Assembly: GCA_025936205.1 (NCBI GenBank) | Contig: JAICTU010000140.1 | Location: 1-18,424 of the forward strand | Length of the DNA: 18,424 bases | Reading direction: 5' to 3' | Source: Polyangiaceae bacterium | GTDB lineage: Bacteria; Myxococcota; Polyangia; Polyangiales; Polyangiaceae | Part shown: in pieces, positions 13,763 through 18,424 of the stretch | How the letters are laid out: each line of letters begins with the position of its first letter | Numbering within the stretch: the first letter of the stretch is position 1 | The notes under the pieces: generated by a model | The model's input: only the letters and a program-made list of their open reading frames with translations | What the model was told of the DNA's origin: nothing | Databases searched by the model: none | Program-made: the position numbers and the translations under genes

Positions 13763-14680
13763 TCACGGCCGCGCGCGAGCGGCCCCTGCGAGCATGTGCT
13801 CGCGTTCGATGCGGCGTCCCTGGCGAACGGCTCGGACGACCTCGATGGTCGCGTCCACCACGAGCTGAGGCTGGTCGCGAGGAACGGCATGGCCGCTTTG
13901 CTCGGCGATGACTTGCGCCGAGTTGCTCGAGAGCTGCGTGAGCTCCACCTGCAGCGCCTTGCGTTCAACCCACATTCGCTGCGCGGTCTCCGCGCTGACG
14001 CCTGGCTGGACTGGCGGGGACACCCCCCGGGTGAGCACGATCAGCGGCCGGCTGCCAAGGGAGCGTTCACGCCGGCGCAGTGCCTCCAGACCCTGGGCCA
14101 GGCTCTCCCAGCGGCGCTGGGACGCGCGCAGCACCGCCGGGTACACCACGAGCACGCGAAACGGGTAGATGAGCGCCATGTAGAGCCGCCCGAACCAGCC
14201 GCGCGGCTTCACGTACACAGCCATGCGCGGAGCGTACAGCGTGCCCGTCTTGTGCGCCCAGCTCAAATGCAGTAGCGCGTGCACGGTGCTGTTCGAGAGC
14301 TCGAGCAAACGCTCCGAGTCTCGATCGTAGACCACTCGAAATGGCAGGCGAGCGTCTCGAGCGGGCAAGGCCTCTCGGTCCTCCGCCTTCAGGCGCTCCG
14401 ACACGCTCGTTTCGCTGCAGCCGGGAATGGGCAGTTGATTGGTGCCGCGATCGAGCCCGAGCCTGCCGAGCAACAAGCGCAACCGGATGAGCCATTCCGC
14501 TGGCCCCGAGAGCGCTTCGAAACGCGCCGCGTCTTCCAGCTGGCAGAAGGTGCGAAAGGTTTCGCCGTTACTGGCGTCGGCCGTGATGGGGTACTCCCAG
14601 ATCTCATCCAGAGTGAAATCGCGAGCGATGTCGCTCACGAGCCAAGCTTCAGAAGCGGCAGTGGAGCGTGAGAGGCGCAT
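13763..14680 (-). CDS. DUF2867 protein fused to the C-terminal half of an alpha/beta hydrolase (chimeric gene)
   Basis: Residues 1 to about 190 match the DUF2867 family: LVSDIARDFTLDEIWEYPI, LPIPGCSETSVSERL, LELSNSTVHALLHLSW and MAVYVKPRGWFGRLYMALIY followed by PFRVLVVYPAVLR, the usual end of that family. Residues about 205-305 instead resemble the last third of an alpha/beta hydrolase: RPLIVLTRG, LQVELTQLSSNSAQVIAEQS, then GHAVPRDQPQLVVDATIEVV, with the catalytic-type His264. The hydrolase front half, including the nucleophile, is absent. The frame is open throughout. ATG 14680 is chosen because it gives the family N-terminus; GTG 14746 would add 22 unlikely residues. It follows the methyltransferase on the same strand after 66 bp. 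DUF2867 has no assigned biochemical role that I know of. A deletion fusing two genes is the simplest origin. Confidence 0.8.
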   Translation of the reverse strand: MRLSRSTAASEAWLVSDIARDFTLDEIWEYPITADASNGETFRTFCQLEDAARFEALSGPAEWLIRLRLLLGRLGLDRGTNQLPIPGCSETSVSERLKAEDREALPARDARLPFRVVYDRDSERLLELSNSTVHALLHLSWAHKTGTLYAPRMAVYVKPRGWFGRLYMALIYPFRVLVVYPAVLRASQRRWESLAQGLEALRRRERSLGSRPLIVLTRGVSPPVQPGVSAETAQRMWVERKALQVELTQLSSNSAQVIAEQSGHAVPRDQPQLVVDATIEVVRAVRQGRRIEREHMLAGAARARP

Positions 14681-14746
14681 GATCCCAACGTAGAACAGTC
14701 CACGCGGGGAGCAAGACCCGGATAGCGTGTGGTGCCCGCACAGCAC

Positions 14747-15538
14747 TCAGGCCGGCAGGCGCAGGACGAGTTCGCGCAATTCGTTCCGCACGGCCGCCGC
14801 GCAGTGGGCCGCCCCCTCAGCAATCGCGGACAGCTGCAGGTCCAGCTCGTCGAGCGCGGCGCTCTCAAAGAGTGCGATGGCCGCAGGGTCGTAGCGCCAC
14901 GTGCGCAGATTCAAGACGTGGATACGAGCCATCAGGCGCGGATCGAGGTTCAGTTGCCGCACGGCGTTGTGCTCGATCCGCCACGGCGTCGCTGCCAGCG
15001 CTGCTTCCAGGTGCGCGCCGATCCTCAGCTGCTGACGATGGCGGGCCTGCATCGCGGCGACCCATTCGTAGTAGCGAGCCAGCGCGGGATGATCCGAGGC
15101 GATCGTCTCGGTCTCCTGCACGATCAGGCGAGCGCCGGGGCAGGCCAGCTCTGTCCAGGCGCTGAAGGCGACGCCTGGCTCTGCAATGTGTGCCACCAGG
15201 TGCCGGCAGAACAGTACGTCGCCGGGTTGGACGGCGAACGGCGGGCGCAACAGATCCGCGACGACGAAACTGATGCCGGGCGGCGCCGCGCGCTGCGCCT
15301 CCGCGACGAAACGGGGCGATGAGTCGATCCCGGTCGTGCGCATTGCCGCCAGCGTTTCGTGCAAAAGCCGCGTCGTATGCCCGGGACCCGAACCGAGGTC
15401 GATGGCATGCGCCGGCGCGGCTCCGCCCCAACGCCCGAGCAGGTCGCGTGATGCTGATTCGTACGCAAACGCGAGCCAGCGCAAGCGCTCTGCCGCGAGA
15501 TCAGTATCGCCGAAGGTGTAGGCGCGGGGATCGTTCAC
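14747..15538 (-). CDS. SAM-dependent methyltransferase (class I)
   Basis: A 263-residue Rossmann-fold methyltransferase. Motif I AIDLGSGPGHTTRLL is at about 45-59, the acidic end of strand 2 follows in TTGIDSSPRFVAEAQ, then FVVADLLRPPF (motif II region) and VLFCRHLVAHIAEPG (post-II). The N-terminal YTFGDTDLAAERLRWLAFAY is typical of small-molecule methyltransferases of the UbiE/secondary-metabolite type. GTG 15538 is chosen because this block normally starts the protein; the open frame continues 65 codons upstream but with Arg/Ser-rich sequence. Ribosome-binding sequence is poor (GGACGG). It is divergent from the MTHFR-like gene across 104 bp and precedes the chimeric gene on the same strand. 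The substrate cannot be inferred. Confidence 0.82.
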   Translation of the reverse strand: MNDPRAYTFGDTDLAAERLRWLAFAYESASRDLLGRWGGAAPAHAIDLGSGPGHTTRLLHETLAAMRTTGIDSSPRFVAEAQRAAPPGISFVVADLLRPPFAVQPGDVLFCRHLVAHIAEPGVAFSAWTELACPGARLIVQETETIASDHPALARYYEWVAAMQARHRQQLRIGAHLEAALAATPWRIEHNAVRQLNLDPRLMARIHVLNLRTWRYDPAAIALFESAALDELDLQLSAIAEGAAHCAAAVRNELRELVLRLPA

Positions 15539-15642
15539 CCGTCCAGTATGTGCCGGCGACAAGCTGGCGAGAAGGGGGCAAGAGGCCCCGCTCTCCTTGG
15601 CTGTGGCGGCCGGGGCAGCTTCCGTGAGAACATGATGCACGT

Positions 15643-16596
15643 ATGAATCGCGGCGCCTCGGACTCCTCCTCCAGCTTGTTCGAGAAGATCGCCGCGCGAC
15701 AGCCGGGCATCCGTCTGTACGGCTTCGCGCCACCCAAGCTCAGCTTGCCGGCCTCCGAGGTAGCGGCGATTGCAGCACAGCAGGTGCAAAGGCTACAGTC
15801 GCTCGAGCTCGACGGCGTGATCGTTTACGACATCCAAGCCGAAACCGAGCGCAGCACGGAGCCGCGGCCATTTCCGTTCCTGCCGACGGTCGCTCCCGAT
15901 GAGTATGCGGAACAGCACCTGGCCATGCTCGAGCGGCCCAAGATCGTTTATCGTTCGGTCGCCAAAGATACGCCGGAGAGCTTCAGGAGTTGGCTCGGGG
16001 CGCGCACGCCGCCCGCGCTGAGTGTGCTGGTTGGCGCCGCGAGCCGTCGCGCACTACCTGGTGTGGCACTGCGCGATGCCTATGCACTGACCGCGCAGCA
16101 CGCACCGGGGCTCACGCTGGGCGGCATCGCGATCGCGGAACGGCACGAGCGCACACTCGACGAGCACGAGCGAATCCTCGCCAAGATGGCGTCTGGTTGC
16201 CGCTTCTTCGTGACTCAGGCGGTCTACGACGTCAGTTCGACGCTGTCGCTGCTCAGCGACTACTCCCTCGCGCTGAAAGCGGCCGGCGCCGAGCCGGTGC
16301 CGATCATCCTGACATTCTCGCCCTGCGGCTCGGAGAAGACGCTCGCGTTCATGAAGTGGCTTGGCATCCGCTTCCCACGCTGGCTCGAGAACGAGCTGCG
16401 CAACGCGGCCGACCCACTCGGAACCTCGCTCGCGCTCTGTGAACGCATCTTCCTCGAAGTCTGGGGCTACGCGCGCGACCGAGGCATTCCGCTCGGCGTC
16501 AACGTCGAGAGCGTCTCGATCCGCAAGGCGGAGATCGAGGCCTCGCTGGAGCTGGCGCGCACGCTCTCGGCTCATGTACGAGCCGACATCGGTTGA
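15643..16596 (+). CDS. Methylenetetrahydrofolate reductase superfamily protein with altered active-site positions
   Basis: This 317-residue TIM-barrel-type protein aligns over its length with MetF-like flavoproteins: LYGFAPPKLSLPASEV corresponds to the family's FEFFPP start, DGVIVYDIQAETERS to the strand with VTYGAN, and GCRFFVTQAVYD to AGANRAITQFFFD, keeping Thr191-Gln192. By eye, the catalytic Glu of FEFFPP (Glu28 in E. coli MetF) is Gly27 here, and the LRGD block with the flavin/folate Asp is replaced by VGAAS (130-134). It may therefore have a different reaction or be a diverged reductase. ATG 15643 gives a normal N-terminus, with little ribosome-binding signal. It does not neighbour methionine genes. 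Superfamily membership is likely; true 5,10-methylene-THF reductase activity is doubtful. Confidence 0.7.
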   Translation: MNRGASDSSSSLFEKIAARQPGIRLYGFAPPKLSLPASEVAAIAAQQVQRLQSLELDGVIVYDIQAETERSTEPRPFPFLPTVAPDEYAEQHLAMLERPKIVYRSVAKDTPESFRSWLGARTPPALSVLVGAASRRALPGVALRDAYALTAQHAPGLTLGGIAIAERHERTLDEHERILAKMASGCRFFVTQAVYDVSSTLSLLSDYSLALKAAGAEPVPIILTFSPCGSEKTLAFMKWLGIRFPRWLENELRNAADPLGTSLALCERIFLEVWGYARDRGIPLGVNVESVSIRKAEIEASLELARTLSAHVRADIG

Positions 16597-16627
16597 GCTC
16601 AAAGGTTCCACGGCACCCGCTGCAAGC

Positions 16628-16645
16628 GAGCCGCGAAGGCGGCTC
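16628..16645. terminator. Strong hairpin between convergent genes
   Basis: GAGCCGC (16628-16634), loop GAAG, and GCGGCTC (16639-16645) form a perfect 7-bp GC stem with a tetraloop in the 47-bp gap between the MTHFR-like and alpha/beta hydrolase genes, overlapping the stop codon of the latter. It is a plausible bidirectional terminator, though without a T-tract. Confidence 0.5.
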
Positions 16646-17651
16646 ACAGCCCGAGCCCGCCCAGGAACTCGCGCATGTAGCGGACGACCTGCTCTTGGTG
16701 GGTGAGAAAGAGATAGTGCGGGGCGTGGTCCATGGTGATGATGCGGGCTCGCGGCAGGGCGCGCGCGAGCTGCACGCGCTCACGAGCAAAGACGGCGGCC
16801 TTGTCGGAAGGCCAGTAATCCGCGTTGGCGTAGAGCGCGAGCATGGGGGCGCGGATGCGCGTGTAATCGGGTGAGACGATGCTGCTCAGCATCTGCGTGA
16901 TGACGTCGGCCTTTGGCGCGGGGCCGAGGAAATGTCCGCTTTCGTCGAACTGGAAGGTGGCCACGACTTCGTCGAGTGCCACCGGCATCTCCATGATGCG
17001 GGATAGGTGGGCAGCGTAAGCGCGGGCGCTCTCGAAATCAGCAGGCGTCGTCGGCGGCTCGGGCCGGGACGCACCGGCAAACTCCTTACCGTGCGCAGCC
17101 CGATCGTAGGCGGCGTCGAGGTAGACGAGGGCGGCCACGCGCTCGGGGTGCTCGATCGCCAGCCAGGTGAGCTCTTCGCCAGCGAAGGAATGGCCTGCGA
17201 AGACGGCGCGTGGAGCGCCCAGGTGGTCGAGCACGCGCAGGATGTCCGTACCGAGCGTGGACAGGGCGTAGCTTGCCGAGCTGCCCGGCCGCGGTGTAGA
17301 GGCGCCGAAACCACGACGGGTGAGGCCCACGACGTGCCAGCGGTCGATGAAGGCGAGTGCGAAGTCGTCGAAGACGTGGGCGGTGTTGCCCATACCCGGC
17401 AACAATAGAAGCAGCGACCCGGTCCCGCCCCAGTCGAGCAGCTCGAGCTTCACACCCGGCTCGGTTTCGATCAGGGTCACGCTGTGCGGGGAGCCCGTGG
17501 TTACGACGGGCACATACTCCGACGGCGACGCGGGCGCTGCGCTGGCAGAGGCGGGGTGCCGTGACGGAGCTGCCGTCGTGGCCTGACACGCGGCAAGCTG
17601 GAGAAGCAGCGCCGTCGGGGCAGACAACCAATTCTGCACACGGATTGACAT
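16644..17651 (-). CDS. Lipoprotein alpha/beta hydrolase
   Basis: The 335-residue product has a lipoprotein signal (hydrophobic TALLLQLAAC, Cys22) and a Pro/Ala/Ser linker to about residue 45. The alpha/beta hydrolase domain (about 57-333) has the oxyanion region LLLPGMGNTAHVFDD, the nucleophile elbow GHSFAGEE (Ser155), the acid in YANADYWPSD (Asp278 probable) and the histidine in DHAPHYLFLTH (His312). It resembles haloperoxidase/epoxide-hydrolase-like esterases acting in the periplasm or on the cell surface. ATG 17651 gives the signal peptide; GAAGG is only one base upstream, so translation may be weak. It is divergent from padR with just 43 bp between starts, so its promoter overlaps the dyad at 17671-17691 and it is a likely PadR target. 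Substrate unknown. Confidence 0.88.
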   Translation of the reverse strand: MSIRVQNWLSAPTALLLQLAACQATTAAPSRHPASASAAPASPSEYVPVVTTGSPHSVTLIETEPGVKLELLDWGGTGSLLLLLPGMGNTAHVFDDFALAFIDRWHVVGLTRRGFGASTPRPGSSASYALSTLGTDILRVLDHLGAPRAVFAGHSFAGEELTWLAIEHPERVAALVYLDAAYDRAAHGKEFAGASRPEPPTTPADFESARAYAAHLSRIMEMPVALDEVVATFQFDESGHFLGPAPKADVITQMLSSIVSPDYTRIRAPMLALYANADYWPSDKAAVFARERVQLARALPRARIITMDHAPHYLFLTHQEQVVRYMREFLGGLGL

Positions 17652-17675
17652 ACCTTCAGTTCGAAGGCATATACC
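17645..17675 (+). promoter_or_regulatory. Probable padR promoter
   Basis: A perfect -35 TTGACA (17645-17650) overlaps the start codon of the divergent hydrolase, and TATACC (17670-17675) lies 19 bp downstream as a -10-like element. On the opposite strand TTGATA (17689-17694) could serve as -35 for the hydrolase, with TATGCC (17666-17671) 17 bp further on. Both would place RNA polymerase over the dyad at 17671-17691. Confidence 0.45.
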
Positions 17676-17691
17676 TGGAAGTAACAGGTAT
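17671..17691. promoter_or_regulatory. Perfect 7-7-7 dyad, probable PadR operator
   Basis: ATACCTG (17671-17677), spacer GAAGTAA, CAGGTAT (17685-17691) form a perfect A/T-flanked inverted repeat in the 43-bp space between the hydrolase and padR starts. A smaller dyad CCTTC-agttc-GAAGG (17653-17667) lies beside it. The position over the -10 region and ribosome-binding site of padR (AGGT in its right arm) fits autorepression. PadR proteins often bind dyads at their own promoters; the binding here is inferred. Confidence 0.6.
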
Positions 17692-17694
17692 CAA

Positions 17695-18051
17695 GTGTCT
17701 GTCTCCAGATCCAATCCCGCGTTCATGACCGGCGTGCCCGAAATCCTCATCCTGCGCCTGCTCGCGGAGCGGGAAATGTATGGTTACGAGCTGGTGCAGG
17801 CGATCGAGGTCGCCACGGGGGAAGCCATCAAGCTCGGTGAAGGTGTTGTGTACCCGGTACTGCACGCGCTCGAGGAGAACGGTTGCTTGCGCGCGCGGCG
17901 CAAACCCGTCAATGGCCGGACGCGCGTCTACTATTCGGTCACGGCAACCGGAAAAAAAAGGTTGGCCGCGGTGATTCAGGACTGGAAGCGCATCTCACAG
18001 GCGGTCTCCCAGGTGCTGGAAGGGGATAGTCATGCAGCCGCATCCATTTGA
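17695..18051 (+). CDS. PadR-family winged-helix transcriptional regulator
   Basis: The 118-residue product has the PadR winged helix: ILILRLLAEREMYGYELVQA, then GEGVVYPVLHALEENGCLRA and VNGRTRVYYSVTATGKKRLA. It then has a short C-terminal helix (WKRISQAVSQVLEG) used for dimerisation, i.e. the short PadR-s2 class. The start is GTG 17695 with AGGT 5 bases upstream inside the dyad arm; ATG 17725 is possible but lacks a ribosome-binding site. It overlaps the next gene by 20 bp. PadR genes of this class commonly sit before a permease-prefix membrane protein and control it and neighbours in response to a small ligand. Divergence from a lipoprotein hydrolase suggests shared control. Confidence 0.93.
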   Translation: MSVSRSNPAFMTGVPEILILRLLAEREMYGYELVQAIEVATGEAIKLGEGVVYPVLHALEENGCLRARRKPVNGRTRVYYSVTATGKKRLAAVIQDWKRISQAVSQVLEGDSHAAASI

Positions 18052-18424
18052 AAGCTTGGCCGAGCGCTTGCTACGCGCTGGCGTCGCGCCGCGCCATGTG
18101 CGCCGTTATCTGCGTGAGCTGAGCGAGCACCAGGAGGACCTGCTGAGGGCCGAGCTCGCCAAGGGCAGCGACGCCATCGCGGCTCGCGAGGCCGCTCGAG
18201 CGCGCCTGGGCACGGAAGAGAGCCTCGCGCAGAGCATGCTCGAACGGCCGGAGTTGCGCTCCACCGCCGCGCGCTTTCCCGCGCTCGTTTTCGGTTTTGG
18301 ACCGGTACTCGCCTGAATCGGTGTTGCCTTAGCCGTTGCCCTTGCCGTGAGTCTGGTGCCCACATCGATCCGGCCCGCAACACCTTCCGCCGCACAGATC
18401 GCTGGCATCCATGCGATGGGGCTC
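18032..18424 (+). pseudogene. Permease-prefix membrane protein gene interrupted by an in-frame TGA, continues past window
   Basis: The first 94 residues (FESLAERLLRAGVAPRHVRR, then YLRELSEHQEDLL, AREAARARLGTEESLAQSML and ERPELRSTAARFPALVFGFG) match the soluble N-terminal part of PadR-linked integral membrane proteins of the permease-prefix type. A TGA at 18314-18316 then stops translation. In the same frame the sequence goes on without another stop to the window end and reads IGVALAVALAVSLV, a membrane helix, then PTSIRPATPSAAQIAGIHAMGL. The TGA thus lies where the first membrane helix begins, probably a single-base change (for example from TGG). AAGGGG lies upstream of ATG 18032, which is inside padR. 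It could be a true nonsense mutation, a sequencing error or, less likely, read-through. Confidence 0.72.

Noticed and set aside
1..16596. A functional folate link between folC and the MTHFR-like gene
   Set aside because: They are about 15 kb apart with unrelated genes between, and the MTHFR-like protein seems to lack key catalytic residues.

Overview
The window is GC-rich, densely packed bacterial DNA with strong G/C third-position bias. Many short same-strand overlaps, several lipoprotein signal peptides, an AgmX/PglI-type C-terminal domain and an NtrC-type regulator all point to a myxobacterium (Myxococcota, perhaps Polyangiales). This assignment is inferred from gene style; there is no rRNA or other marker gene here.

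Layout. Positions 1-1193 (minus) hold most of folC, cut by the left edge. A 302-bp gap with small inverted repeats leads to dut (plus). dut converges on, and overlaps by 73 bp, an Est30-like carboxylesterase (minus). That esterase lies downstream of a sigma-54 response regulator and a BamD-like lipoprotein on the same strand, so bamD, regulator and esterase may be one transcription unit; a triple 15-bp repeat separates the last two. Divergent from bamD are greA, a YfgM-like membrane TPR protein and a BamB-like beta-propeller lipoprotein, then a GT-C membrane glycosyltransferase. Positions 4315-8248 therefore form an envelope-biogenesis block with bamD on one side of greA and yfgM-bamB on the other.

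Positions 9957-10549 have no intact gene but hold a coding-like remnant on the minus strand, a perfect 8-7-8 dyad and an ECF-promoter-like pair. Next come an ECF-like sigma factor and an overlapping single-pass membrane protein with an AgmX/PglI domain (a candidate non-classical anti-sigma factor), then a serine-hydrolase lipoprotein with an extra C-terminal beta-rich domain. On the minus strand follow a DUF2867 protein joined to the C-terminal half of an alpha/beta hydrolase, and a SAM methyltransferase.

The right end holds an MTHFR-superfamily protein that appears to lack the catalytic Glu, a lipoprotein alpha/beta hydrolase (minus) and, divergent from it, a PadR regulator. The 43-bp space between the last two carries a perfect 7-7-7 dyad that probably controls both. 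padR overlaps a permease-prefix membrane protein gene interrupted by an in-frame TGA just before its first membrane helix.

No rRNA, tRNA, CRISPR array, insertion sequence or prophage was recognised. The most unusual items are the DUF2867/hydrolase chimera, the sigma/AgmX pair, the PadR switch region with its broken partner gene, and the MTHFR-like protein with altered active-site positions.
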